DNA of 64,000 nt from Methanosarcinaceae archaeon (GTDB lineage Archaea; Halobacteriota; Methanosarcinia; Methanosarcinales; Methanosarcinaceae), in assembly GCA_030611265.1 (NCBI GenBank), contig JAUWQD010000005.1, positions 20,674-84,673 of the forward strand. The letters are read 5' to 3'. Shown one piece after another: positions 47,413 through 56,980 of the stretch (its first letter is position 1; each line of letters starts with the position of its first letter). The notes beneath the pieces are model-generated. The model worked only from the letters and a program-made list of their open reading frames with translations, did no database searches and had not been told where the DNA came from. Made by a program: the position numbers and the translations under genes.

Positions 47413-48840
47413 GTGAAAGATTATGACCTTATCGTAATAGGTACCGGTTCTGCAATGAATATTGTAGAGCCAATGATAAACGCAGATCCTGATATAAAGA
47501 TCGCAGTTATTGATAAGGATGAACCCGGGGGGATATGCCTTACAAGAGGATGCATACCATCCAAATTATTATTCTATCCTGCAGAACTTATCAGGGAAAT
47601 AGGGACTGCATCGAAATTTGGCATTGATGTGGAAATAAAGAACACTGGTTTTAAGGCTGTAATGGATAGGATGAGAACTCACATATCAAAGGATATAGAT
47701 ATGATCCGTGAGGGACTTTCCAGCAATGAGAACGTAGATTACTATCCTGAAGTGGCAGAATTTGTTGCTCCTTATACATTGAAGGTGGAAAATGAGACCA
47801 TCAGATCAAAGATGATCTTTTTATGTACGGGCTCAAAAACCATATTACCACCTGTAAAGGGATTAGATGAGATTCAATATCTCACAAGTGATACTGTACT
47901 TGATATGACAGAACTCCCGGGAAATATTGCCATCATAGGCGGTGGTTACATAGCAGCAGAGTATGGTCATTTTTTTTCTGCAATGGGTTCCAACGTAACT
48001 ATCATCGGGAGAAACCCCCAGTTCATTCCTGAAGAGGAACCAGAGGTTTCAGCACTGGCAAAGAAAGTAATGTCAGAGTATCTTAATTTTAATTTGATCA
48101 CGGATCATGAAGTAATTGAAGTTCAGATGACCAATGATGGAAAGAAAAAGGTTGTTGCAAAGGACAGGAGCAACGGTGAAGAGATCGAAGTGGTTGCAGA
48201 GGAAATTCTTGTTGCTACAGGAAGGGGGTCAAACTCAGACATACTGCATCCCGAGAAGGGAGATATAGAAACTGATAGCAAGGGATGGATTGTGACAAAC
48301 GAATATCTTGAAACTTCACAGCCCAACATCTGGGCATTTGGGGATGCCAACGGGAAATATCTTTTTAAACATGTGGCAAACTATGAATCAACTATAGTTT
48401 ACTACAATGCGATCTTGAAGAAAAATGTTAAGGTAGATTATCATGCAGTACCGCATGCAGTCTTTTCATATCCTGAAATTGCAAGCGTGGGACTTAGGGA
48501 AAGGGAAGCTATTGGAAAGTATGGGGAGGAAAATGTGCTCATTGGCTTCCAGCGATATGAGGACACTGCCAAAGGGCAGGCAATGGATGTGAAGGATTAT
48601 TTTGTAAAGGTCATTGTGGAAGCGGATACTTACAAGATCCTGGGGGCACATATAATAGGTCCACACGCCTCGGTCCTGATTCACCAGATCATTCCCCTGA
48701 TGTACACTCCACTGCAAAGTGCAGAGCCTATTATGGATGGCATGGATATCCATCCGTCATTGAACGAGGTTGTGACAAGGGCATTCTATTCACTGATGCC
48801 GGTTGCGCATTATCATCATAGTCTTGAACACTTCCATTGA
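47413..48840 (+). CDS. FAD-dependent pyridine nucleotide-disulfide reductase (dihydrolipoamide dehydrogenase-like)
   Basis: 475 residues from GTG 47413 (GGGTGAG upstream). FAD site DLIVIGTGSAMNIVEP (a departure from the usual GxGxxG spacing), redox-active disulfide in GGICLTRGCIPSK, NAD site IAIIGGGYIAAEYGHFFSAM, second FAD site IWAFGDANG, and a C-terminal His-Glu pair in IHPSLNEVV. The family includes dihydrolipoamide dehydrogenase and mercuric reductase; no 2-oxoacid dehydrogenase genes are adjacent, so the disulfide substrate is uncertain. It precedes glucose dehydrogenase and glucoamylase on the same strand. Confidence 0.85.
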   Translation: MKDYDLIVIGTGSAMNIVEPMINADPDIKIAVIDKDEPGGICLTRGCIPSKLLFYPAELIREIGTASKFGIDVEIKNTGFKAVMDRMRTHISKDIDMIREGLSSNENVDYYPEVAEFVAPYTLKVENETIRSKMIFLCTGSKTILPPVKGLDEIQYLTSDTVLDMTELPGNIAIIGGGYIAAEYGHFFSAMGSNVTIIGRNPQFIPEEEPEVSALAKKVMSEYLNFNLITDHEVIEVQMTNDGKKKVVAKDRSNGEEIEVVAEEILVATGRGSNSDILHPEKGDIETDSKGWIVTNEYLETSQPNIWAFGDANGKYLFKHVANYESTIVYYNAILKKNVKVDYHAVPHAVFSYPEIASVGLREREAIGKYGEENVLIGFQRYEDTAKGQAMDVKDYFVKVIVEADTYKILGAHIIGPHASVLIHQIIPLMYTPLQSAEPIMDGMDIHPSLNEVVTRAFYSLMPVAHYHHSLEHFH

Positions 48841-48891
48841 GCATGACCTACCTTTGTTAGTCCCAATCGCAAAATATCCGGATCTGATTAC

Positions 48892-49959
48892 ATGAAAGCG
48901 ATCGCAGTTGTTCCAAAAAAAAAGGGCAGTGCACGGATGATAGATGTGGATACTCCTGTTATCACTGCTACCCAGGTTTTGGTGAAGGTAAAACTGGTCG
49001 GGCTTGATGGAACAGATAAAGAGATAAACGAGGGTTCCTACGGCGAACCTCCTGAAGGCGAAAAAATGCTGATCTTTGGGCATGAGTCGCTGGGAGAGGT
49101 TGTCGGGGTGGGAGCAGAGGTGAAAGCATTCAAACGTGGAGATATGGTTGTTGCTACAGTAAGGAGGCCTGATGATTGTATCAATTGTCAGGCCGGAGAG
49201 TATGATATGTGTCTTAAGGGGGATTACACTGAACGGGGAATCAAGGGAAGACATGGCTTTCTTTCAGAGTACTATGCAGAAGAGGAACGTTTTTTGGTGA
49301 AGGTTCCACAAAGTCTTGGAGACTTGGCTGTTCTTTTGGAACCTGCGAGCGTTGCTGAGAAGGCAGTAAGAACAGCCTTTACTGTACAAAAAAGAATGAA
49401 ATGGGAGCCGGAAATTGCAATGGTAACCGGTACGGGCTCTCTCGGGCTTATCACTGCCATGATCCTCAGGCTTCGGGGACTGGAGGTCATTTCTGTGGAT
49501 GCGTCTGATGATGCGTATAAGGATGAGATATTCTCAGAATTGGGTATTGTGCACTTTAATGCAAAAAAAATTAATCTGCATGATATTCCGCATGAGATCG
49601 GCAGGCAGATCGATATTGTAATTGAGGAGACTGGCAGTTCAAGTGTTGCCATGCATGCAATAATGGTCGCAGGAACAAATGCGGTTGTTGTACTTGCATC
49701 GGTTACCGGTGGCGATAAGCATATCGAGATATGCAGTGATTGTTTTAATCAGGGTCTTGTGCTGGGCAACAAAACTGTGGTGGGAATTGTTAACGCTCAC
49801 AGGAGAGACTTTGAACAGGGAATCGTTGATCTGCTGGCTGCTGAAGCGAGGTGGGAAGGGCTGCTCGCAAAACTGATAACAGCCAGGTATCCACCGGAAA
49901 AGATACAGGAAGCACTCTCTTCCATGCGTGAAAATATAAAAGTGGTTATTGAATTTTGA
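48892..49959 (+). CDS. Glucose 1-dehydrogenase, archaeal zinc type
   Basis: 355 residues of the zinc medium-chain dehydrogenase family. The catalytic zinc site reads GLDGTDKEINEG, with Asp where alcohol dehydrogenases have Cys, as in haloarchaeal glucose dehydrogenase, plus FGHESLGEVVGVG and the glutamate region LLEPASVAEKAV. The lobe has CINCQAGEYDMC. The NAD(P) site is VTGTGSLGLITAM. It oxidises glucose to gluconolactone, the entry to an archaeal Entner-Doudoroff route. With the glucoamylase next door it would use glucose from stored polysaccharide. Confidence 0.85.
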   Translation: MKAIAVVPKKKGSARMIDVDTPVITATQVLVKVKLVGLDGTDKEINEGSYGEPPEGEKMLIFGHESLGEVVGVGAEVKAFKRGDMVVATVRRPDDCINCQAGEYDMCLKGDYTERGIKGRHGFLSEYYAEEERFLVKVPQSLGDLAVLLEPASVAEKAVRTAFTVQKRMKWEPEIAMVTGTGSLGLITAMILRLRGLEVISVDASDDAYKDEIFSELGIVHFNAKKINLHDIPHEIGRQIDIVIEETGSSSVAMHAIMVAGTNAVVVLASVTGGDKHIEICSDCFNQGLVLGNKTVVGIVNAHRRDFEQGIVDLLAAEARWEGLLAKLITARYPPEKIQEALSSMRENIKVVIEF

Positions 49960-49986
49960 CGGCACAAACAATCTATTGGGGGAAAC

Positions 49987-51975
49987 ATGACTCGACATAT
50001 TGCTCTGGGTAATCAGTCTTTGTTGATCAATATCGACAAATGGTTTCAGGTACGGGATATCTATTATCCTTATGTTGGCCAGGAGAATCATCTGGTCGGA
50101 CACGCTCAGAAGATAGGTGTGTATGCCGATGGCAGGCTTTCGTGGGTTAATGAACCGGAGTGGGAAAGGAGACCTGCTTATAAGAACGATACGCTGGCAA
50201 CTGATAATCTGGCCATAAACAATGATCTTGGTATTGAGTTGAACTTTGAGGAGAATGTTGATTGTGAGGCTAACATATTCCTCAGAAAGATAACTGTACG
50301 AAATACCCGGAACGATAAAAGAGAGATCCGTTTATTCTTTTACCACGATTTCCACCTTTACGGCGATGGGATCGGGGATACAGGAATTTACCAGATGGAT
50401 CACAATGTGATTATACATTACAAGAGAGCCAGGTATTTCCTGATCGGTCTACTGAGAGCAAATAAGAAAGAGGGAATTACCAGCGATATCGATGATTATG
50501 CTATTGGCCAGTCAGAAGGCGAGAGTTACGAAGGGACATTCAGGGATGCAGAAGACGGGGTCCTTTCAAAAAATCCGGTTGCACAGGGTTCTGTAGATTC
50601 AACGGTTGGTATTCACCTGCAAATCCCTGGTAATTACTCCAAGGTCTTTTACTACTATATGACCGCGGGAAAAGACTTCAATGATGTCTATGAGTTAAAT
50701 GATCGCGTTATGGACATGGGACCTGAAAGTCTATTAAAGGGCACTGAGGCTGCTCAGAGATCCTGGGCCAGCCAAAGTACTGTTGACCTTTCAAACCTTG
50801 AACCCGGACTCGTAAATCTCTACAAAAGGTCGCTGTTGATCATAAAGACCCAGACTGATAAAGGGGGTGCCATCATTGCAGCAAATGATTCAGACAACAG
50901 GCAGTTCAACAGGGATACGTACAGTTACATGTGGTCTCGTGATGGGGCTCTTGTTGCCATTGCTATGATAAGTGCAGGATATCCTGAATTTACGAAACCG
51001 TTCTTTACATTCTGCAAGGATGTACTCTGGTGGACAGGATGTATGCTCCACAAGTACAATCCTGATAAGACATTGGGGAGCAGCTGGCATCCCTGGGTCG
51101 AGTATGGCAGACCATCTCTTCCGATCCAGGAAGATGAGACAGGGTTGGTACTCTATGCTCTTTGGAAGTATTATCTGGCAACCAATGATATTGAGTTTTT
51201 AAAAGAACTCTATGAGCCGTTGGTTAAGAAGGCAGTATTTTTCATGAATGACTATCGTTACCCTAATGGGGTTCCTATGGAAAGTTATGACCTGTGGGAA
51301 GAGAGAAGGGGAATTTTTACTTTTACAACATCGGCAGTCTATGCGGGGCTGGTTTCGGCAGAGCAGATCGGACATATATTGAGTGATAAAATAGTCTGTC
51401 ATATGTGCCGGAACAGGTATAATGATCTCAAAGAAGTGCTCATAAATGAGTTGTTTGACAATGAAAAAGGGGTATTTCTGAGGAGTATCCGGTATGAAGA
51501 TGGCGATATCAGTCAAAAGAAGATCGACCGGACGGTTGACAGCAGTGTGTATGGGATTTTTGATTTCGATGTACTCCCGGCTGATGATCCGCGTGTTGTC
51601 AGGACAATGGAGAATGTGGAAAAGCGACTCTGGGTAGTTGAGGGTAAAGGTGGACTCGCCCGATATGAGAATGACAATTATCACAGGATGACAGACAAAG
51701 GCACAGGAAATCCCTGGCTGATATGTACTATGTGGCTTGCAAAGTGGTACATTGCAAAAGCAAAAAAGACCGATGATCTCAAAAGAGCTCTTGAACTGAT
51801 CAACTGGGTTGCTGACTGCTCCCTGGAAACCGGGGTAATGCCGGAGCAGGTTCATCCCTTTACAGGAGAGTCACTCTCAGTCGCTCCACTGACCTGGAGT
51901 CATGCAGAGTTTGTGGATGTGATCACAAGATACGTGGAAAAAAGAGCGGATCTGGATGGTTCCGGAACCGGATGA
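49987..51975 (+). CDS. GH15 glucoamylase-like glycoside hydrolase
   Basis: 662 residues: an N-terminal beta domain (about 1-270) and an (alpha/alpha)6 barrel with YSYMWSRDGALVAIAM, GSSWHPWVEYGRPSLPIQED followed by ETG (catalytic acid), and MPEQVHPFTGES (catalytic base). No signal peptide, so it acts inside the cell, most likely on glycogen-like glucan, releasing glucose for the adjacent dehydrogenase. Some archaeal GH15 proteins act on trehalose; that cannot be excluded. Confidence 0.9.
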   Translation: MTRHIALGNQSLLINIDKWFQVRDIYYPYVGQENHLVGHAQKIGVYADGRLSWVNEPEWERRPAYKNDTLATDNLAINNDLGIELNFEENVDCEANIFLRKITVRNTRNDKREIRLFFYHDFHLYGDGIGDTGIYQMDHNVIIHYKRARYFLIGLLRANKKEGITSDIDDYAIGQSEGESYEGTFRDAEDGVLSKNPVAQGSVDSTVGIHLQIPGNYSKVFYYYMTAGKDFNDVYELNDRVMDMGPESLLKGTEAAQRSWASQSTVDLSNLEPGLVNLYKRSLLIIKTQTDKGGAIIAANDSDNRQFNRDTYSYMWSRDGALVAIAMISAGYPEFTKPFFTFCKDVLWWTGCMLHKYNPDKTLGSSWHPWVEYGRPSLPIQEDETGLVLYALWKYYLATNDIEFLKELYEPLVKKAVFFMNDYRYPNGVPMESYDLWEERRGIFTFTTSAVYAGLVSAEQIGHILSDKIVCHMCRNRYNDLKEVLINELFDNEKGVFLRSIRYEDGDISQKKIDRTVDSSVYGIFDFDVLPADDPRVVRTMENVEKRLWVVEGKGGLARYENDNYHRMTDKGTGNPWLICTMWLAKWYIAKAKKTDDLKRALELINWVADCSLETGVMPEQVHPFTGESLSVAPLTWSHAEFVDVITRYVEKRADLDGSGTG

Positions 51976-52027
51976 CCGATCTGAAGCGATATTTTATTTT
52001 TGATATGTAAGTGTGGGAGGTGAGATG

Positions 52028-52135
52028 ATGGATGAAAAGGGTGAAGAAGGTGAGTTCGTGTGCAAAATGTGCAATATGACTTTTTCCTCGAAGGAAGAGT
52101 TTGAGAAGCACCGGGATGACATGCACAAGGATTAA
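52028..52135 (+). CDS. One-finger C2H2 microprotein (35 residues)
   Basis: A short frame starts at the second of two adjacent ATG codons, four bases after a near-perfect GGAGGTGA, and ends TAA. It reads FVCKMCNMTFSSKEEFEKHR, then DDMHKD: a complete C-x2-C-x12-H-x4-H classical zinc finger. Single C2H2 proteins of this size occur in archaea as presumed DNA-binding regulators. It follows the glucoamylase on the same strand by about 50 bases. Confidence 0.7.
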   Translation: MDEKGEEGEFVCKMCNMTFSSKEEFEKHRDDMHKD

Positions 52136-52242
52136 ATTATGTTTTATGGGGGTGTGAAATGGGTTTGACAGACTTGAATTTTTAGTATATTCACGTGTGT
52201 AAAAATAAGGTACCTAAAAGCACTCAACTACGGAATTTTTTA

Positions 52243-55200
52243 CTAGTTATATAGTATATAAATTACATTGTTTAAATGTAGCACTATTTTTTTTCTATCT
52301 TTTACCACGTCATCATAACTTTTCACCTCGGTATGAACCGACTTATTTCTATATTCTTTTATCATACCACATGCAAATTGAATTCTCATCAGTCCCTCGA
52401 TTGAATATAGATTTATCAATTCATCCTTAAATTTCTGATATACTGGATTCTTACTTTTTTCATTTACGTAGTGCAATATTAGTCTCCAACTCCCAAGTCC
52501 AATTGAATTTTTTCTGCTTTTATCAAGCATATCTTTTAAAGAGAAAGGAAATTGTGGTCCTTTGAAAGAGCTATAATCTTTAGTAACACAATCTCCAAAT
52601 TCCTGATAAATTATTCTGCGCATCTTATTTGAGATTTGAATATTCAGCATATTTTCAAGTGCTTTGCCATAATAATGTATAGCTGTTGAAAAATCACGTT
52701 CAGATATATGGTCCATTTTTTTGAAGTCACTAATTACCAATTTTTCAGCTGAAAACAGAGTTTTCTTAATATCACTATCTGTTATTGAATTAAGATTAAG
52801 TTGTTTGCAAGAGAGCGTATCAAGTTCTTTCTTTATTCCATTCAATCTTCCTTTTTCTTCCTCTGAAACTATTTTTATGGCTTCTCTGATACATTTTGTT
52901 GCGTTTAAGATGTCTAATTTATTTCTATACTCCTGTGACATCCTTTCCCAAGCATACACACTGTTCAAATATTCGAGTGAGTTCTTGTACATTTGAATCG
53001 CATTCTTTGATTCTCCCATAGCAGAAAACGCAAGGCCTTTGTTGTAAAGGAGAAGGGATTGTATTTCAGTATCTTCATTTTTTAAGAGTCCCCTGTCAAA
53101 ATAATCCACTGCATCTTCAAAGAATCCAATCTCAATGTATGCGCATCCAGTCATTAGGTTGAAATTAACATTTTTTGAATCAATTATTGGTTCTAAGTAA
53201 TCAATAATCCTATGAATATTTTCTTTAGACCAAAATATTGTAGATGAATTTATAATATCTTTTAAAAATTCTATTATACCTTTGTCGAATTGATTGAAAA
53301 TATCACAAGCAATTTCAAGTTGTTCGATTCCCTTTTCAAAGTTATTTTCTTTGATATCAATCAATCCAATATTGACCCTAGCCATAGAAATCTGAAAAGG
53401 AACATATGTATTCTCAATTAATTTCTCACATAGATATTTGGCTTTTTTCAAATTTCCATAATATAAATTGTATGATGCCATATAATTCAAAGAATCAAAA
53501 CAGTTAAACCCATTGAGTTTATCAATTTCATATTTTTTTTCAAAATAATGCATCGATTTTTTGAATTGGAATGAGTGGAAAAGTGATGTTCCAGTCTTTG
53601 ACAATTGATTCGCTTTCTTTTTATTCTCAATTTTTGCTAGTTTCTGATTATCAAATCCACCATTTGGCAACATAAAATTATTTGAGTTGAGAATATCCAA
53701 CCGGTCCAATGCAAGTTTTTCAGAATCAGGATGAATGACATCCTGTGAAATGAGTTTTGTCAGATATGTAAATTCTTCATCAAATCGATTTAATCTTCTA
53801 TTTGCAGAAGACAAGTTAAATAGAATAGCCCCTCTTTCAGCTGAAGATAACTGAGAACCTCTCTCTTCCGATTCAAAAAAATATCTCTCACCAAGTTCTT
53901 TTTGTCCCAACTTATAATACATTTCCCCCACGTTTTTGAGTTCAATCGCAACTTTATAATCATAATTTGGGAACTTATCTTCATATCTTTTAAGATAATC
54001 ATATATCTCTTTTTCAATTTCATCTTTAAATGGTGGAGAATGCTTGTTCTTCTGTTGCGCAGGGGAGATATCTGACTTACTGAGTTCTTTAGCGAATTCC
54101 AGCGATTTTATATAATATTTTAACGATGATTCAAAATCCCCAATTTCTCTAAATACGGTTGCTAAATTATCACAGTAGCTGTATGCCGCCGAATTATTCG
54201 TTGTTTTTTTCAACATATATTTCCAAATAGTCTTGGCTTCGACAAAAAAGTTTAAATGATATAATTCATTAGCAAATAAGAATAAGTGACTGTCTTCTCC
54301 ATCACAATTCAAGCCATATTCATGCATCATTGATTCATAATCTTCTAACATCTTTTCTGTGATTTCAAAAGAATATTCCTGGTTCAATATGTCGATTTTG
54401 TCTTTTTCACTATTCTTATTGAACCAAATCAAAGAAGCAACTGAAAAAGCATCGTTGATAAATTTATTGAAGTTCAAAAAACGATTTAGCATGGATGGCT
54501 CTTCTTTTCCAGTTTTTTCACCCATTATTATTAGGAGTTCTTTTACAAATGCTGAATCGTAAACAACTAATGGAATTAAATATTGAAGGGCAAATGGTTG
54601 AGAAAAGAAATAATGTGTGCTAAATTTGATGTTTTCGAGAATATATTGGTTTTGAGAGTGCTGCCAGCGGTGTGAATCAATCTGCTCACCATATAATTTA
54701 TCTTCACTAAAAATAAGGTGACCCCAAAAATCTCCTGATTTAAAGTCGTTGATAAGTTGTGAGATAGCTAAAGCTTCATCGTCATTACCTTGTTCTCTCG
54801 CATATTCAAGCCTCTTTGAAAAATAATACAATGAATTCTCATTCACATCGCTGAAATTACCTAATTTTTTCATAGATGAAGAGTACGGCCAGGTAGTGGG
54901 ATTTTCAATTTGTTTATCAAGTAATGGTTCATTCTTTTCAATAATAAAATCTCCAAATATATCCTGATCGATATTGGAATTTGAAGTGACTAGTTTGGAA
55001 ACATATTGCTTTACACTTTCTTTGATTTTTTCATTCTTATTTACTTGATTAAGAACAAACGTATAAAATCCAGGATCCTTCGATCTTCTTAGCAAGAAAA
55101 GATTTTTTAAAACAACATATTGGTAAAGTTTCTTTTTTTCTTCTTCCGTAGAACATCGGTTAAATTTCTCTCTCACTTTTAAGGTGCTGTCAATTTCAAA

Positions 55201-55248
55201 CGAATTAAATAAAAATTCTTTGATTATGTTTTTGTCTGTTAAGTTCAT
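52243..55248 (-). CDS. Large TPR protein with C-terminal HEPN-type RNase signature
   Basis: 1001 residues. From about 310 to 860 the chain is a string of TPR-like helical pairs (SSLKYYIKSLEFAKEL; KSMHYFEKKYEIDKLNGFN; EDAVDYFDRGLLKNEDTEIQ; NAIQMYKNSLEYLN). The N-terminal 300 residues are helical and unassigned. The last 150 residues form a separate helical domain (FSTAIHYYGKALENML) that ends in EYRNKSVHTEV: R967-N-K-S-V-H972 fits the RNxxxH active site of HEPN ribonucleases, followed by a final helix as in that fold. It starts 24 bases after viperin 2 and is the last gene of the viperin operon. TPR could sense a trigger and HEPN could cut RNA; this is inferred. The stop is TAG. Confidence 0.7.
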   Translation of the reverse strand: MNLTDKNIIKEFLFNSFEIDSTLKVREKFNRCSTEEEKKKLYQYVVLKNLFLLRRSKDPGFYTFVLNQVNKNEKIKESVKQYVSKLVTSNSNIDQDIFGDFIIEKNEPLLDKQIENPTTWPYSSSMKKLGNFSDVNENSLYYFSKRLEYAREQGNDDEALAISQLINDFKSGDFWGHLIFSEDKLYGEQIDSHRWQHSQNQYILENIKFSTHYFFSQPFALQYLIPLVVYDSAFVKELLIIMGEKTGKEEPSMLNRFLNFNKFINDAFSVASLIWFNKNSEKDKIDILNQEYSFEITEKMLEDYESMMHEYGLNCDGEDSHLFLFANELYHLNFFVEAKTIWKYMLKKTTNNSAAYSYCDNLATVFREIGDFESSLKYYIKSLEFAKELSKSDISPAQQKNKHSPPFKDEIEKEIYDYLKRYEDKFPNYDYKVAIELKNVGEMYYKLGQKELGERYFFESEERGSQLSSAERGAILFNLSSANRRLNRFDEEFTYLTKLISQDVIHPDSEKLALDRLDILNSNNFMLPNGGFDNQKLAKIENKKKANQLSKTGTSLFHSFQFKKSMHYFEKKYEIDKLNGFNCFDSLNYMASYNLYYGNLKKAKYLCEKLIENTYVPFQISMARVNIGLIDIKENNFEKGIEQLEIACDIFNQFDKGIIEFLKDIINSSTIFWSKENIHRIIDYLEPIIDSKNVNFNLMTGCAYIEIGFFEDAVDYFDRGLLKNEDTEIQSLLLYNKGLAFSAMGESKNAIQMYKNSLEYLNSVYAWERMSQEYRNKLDILNATKCIREAIKIVSEEEKGRLNGIKKELDTLSCKQLNLNSITDSDIKKTLFSAEKLVISDFKKMDHISERDFSTAIHYYGKALENMLNIQISNKMRRIIYQEFGDCVTKDYSSFKGPQFPFSLKDMLDKSRKNSIGLGSWRLILHYVNEKSKNPVYQKFKDELINLYSIEGLMRIQFACGMIKEYRNKSVHTEVKSYDDVVKDRKKIVLHLNNVIYILYN

Positions 55249-55272
55249 TTTAACACCTATGTTGTGATTAAA

Positions 55273-56115
55273 TCAGTTCCACTGATAGTTGCCGTCACGC
55301 CAATTATATTGTTTCACAGAAATGAAACATTTAAGGTCTTTATTATTCTCCACAAATTCAAGAGGATATCGCTCATAAGTATTGTCTTTGTTAACCACAA
55401 TGTTTCCATGTGGGCTTAACATGAGATATGAGCTAACCATATCTTTGCTGCACTCAAAAACAGGTTTTTCACCGAATTTTAAAATGATATCTTCATTTAG
55501 GTGAATATAATATTTAAACTGTTCATCATTGATTAATAGACTTCGAATAGGATAATCATTTAGTCCTTTTATGTGAAGTACTTGAATACTCTCCCATTTG
55601 TCCGGATCCAATTTTCGGATTAAGGGTTTCATATTTTCTTTGTAATTTAGTTTAGTAACTGTTGTATTAATCTTCAATTTAATTTTCTCTTCTTTGATTA
55701 TTCCAGATATCTTTAGAGCATTTTCCACATGTTTTCCGCATCCTCTTCCGAGTTTTCTTTCAATATACTCATATTTTGAATCTACTGAAAGTTCAATCCA
55801 ATCAAGATAAGGAGAGAACATTTCAATCTTTGATTTGGTCAACAGGGATCCATTAGTGGTAATAGATGTATCAAACCCCATTCTTTTGGCAATTTTTATT
55901 ATGTCATATGTAAACGGGTAGAGTAAAGGTTCACCGCCAACAATATTGATTTTCTCAATATTCAATTGGATTAATTTTCTCAATATTGTTTTTGAATCGA
56001 GTATTTCTGTGACTTCATCGTCTAAGTTTTTCGTGTCGCAAAATTCACAATTGTAATTGCACTTTGATGTCACACACCAGTTAACCGTTTTTATAGAATT
56101 ATCTTTAAACGTCAT
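55273..56115 (-). CDS. Viperin homologue 2 (radical SAM ddhNTP synthase-like, variant)
   Basis: About 280 residues from ATG 56115, which aligns with the start of viperin 1; in-frame ATGs at 56145 and 56154 overlap the upstream gene and could be used instead. The radical SAM cluster is CNYNCEFC preceded by VNWCVTSK. Viperins normally have His in NxHxT; here it is Cys. INIVGGEPLLYP, SITTNGSLL, LGRGCGKHVENAL, KINTTVTKLNYKEN, LHIKGLNDYP and SSYLMLSPHG match viperin 1 and vertebrate viperin segment by segment. It likely makes a 3'-deoxy-3',4'-didehydro nucleotide, perhaps from a different NTP than viperin 1. Confidence 0.85.
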   Translation of the reverse strand: MTFKDNSIKTVNWCVTSKCNYNCEFCDTKNLDDEVTEILDSKTILRKLIQLNIEKINIVGGEPLLYPFTYDIIKIAKRMGFDTSITTNGSLLTKSKIEMFSPYLDWIELSVDSKYEYIERKLGRGCGKHVENALKISGIIKEEKIKLKINTTVTKLNYKENMKPLIRKLDPDKWESIQVLHIKGLNDYPIRSLLINDEQFKYYIHLNEDIILKFGEKPVFECSKDMVSSYLMLSPHGNIVVNKDNTYERYPLEFVENNKDLKCFISVKQYNWRDGNYQWN

Positions 56116-56128
56116 ATTCGATGTGCTA

Positions 56129-56980
56129 TCATTTTTTCCAATCATATACCGCATCTCTTCCCAGATACTTACCAATATCCACCACACTTTGGGGATCGCT
56201 CAGGAAATCATCGAACTCAAATGATCGATATCTACCACCTGAATTCGATATAATCTTCCCTGAAGGTGATAACATTACGTAAGAATCTTTCATATCATCA
56301 TTGGATTCGAAAACGGGTTTTACCCCACCAATCAAGCGGATATGCTTATGTCGCTCGATAAAATCTTTGAATTGCTCATCTGTGATTGCAAGTCTTTCCA
56401 TGCAATCGTCATTCTGTCCTTCTATATGGAGCATCTGGAAAGCTTTCCACCTATGGGGATTCATCCGGTGAACCAACTGGTGCAGATTCTCCTTGTATGT
56501 CAGTTTCGTTACTGTGGTATTCAATTTCAATTTTAGATTATATTCATGAACCAAATCCGAAACCTCGATTGCATGACTTACATGGTTTCCTTTTCCCCTT
56601 CCAAGCTCCGCCTCCTTTTCATTGCTCATTGAGTCAACTGACAGGCCTATCCAATCAGTATATTTTGCAATTTCATCGATATTTTGTCTGTTGATAAATG
56701 AACCATTTGTCACAATGGAAGTAGTGAATCCCAACTCATGTGCTTTCTCTAGCAGATCGTAAAAAAGAGGGTGCAAAAATGGTTCTCCACCTACAAAATT
56801 AATTTTCTTGATATCAATTACATCTGTTTTTATGTCCCTGAGCTTTTCAAGTACTGAAAAAGCCTCGTTGCAGTCTACAATTTCCGTGTCCAGTTTCTTA
56901 ACATAACAGAAATCACATTTATAATTGCATTTTGTAGTAATATGCCAATTTATTGATTCTAGTGTTTTGTCCTTCATCAA
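56129..56980 (-). CDS. Viperin homologue 1 (prokaryotic viperin, radical SAM)
   Basis: 283 residues. SINWHITTKCNYKCDFC holds the viperin NxHxTxxCNYxCxFC signature with cluster cysteines 18, 22 and 25. Further matches to vertebrate viperin in order: INFVGGEPFLHP, SIVTNGSFI, GLSVDSMSNEKEAELGRGKG then NHV, KLNTTVTKLTYKEN, MNPHRWKAFQMLHIEGQND, DMKDSYVMLSP, and a C-terminus ending in YDWKK like the IW/DW ends of viperins. The enzyme makes chain-terminating ddh-nucleotides from a nucleoside triphosphate using SAM. It is first in an operon with viperin 2 and the TPR-HEPN gene, and divergent from a CARF regulator. Confidence 0.92.
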   Translation of the reverse strand: MMKDKTLESINWHITTKCNYKCDFCYVKKLDTEIVDCNEAFSVLEKLRDIKTDVIDIKKINFVGGEPFLHPLFYDLLEKAHELGFTTSIVTNGSFINRQNIDEIAKYTDWIGLSVDSMSNEKEAELGRGKGNHVSHAIEVSDLVHEYNLKLKLNTTVTKLTYKENLHQLVHRMNPHRWKAFQMLHIEGQNDDCMERLAITDEQFKDFIERHKHIRLIGGVKPVFESNDDMKDSYVMLSPSGKIISNSGGRYRSFEFDDFLSDPQSVVDIGKYLGRDAVYDWKK

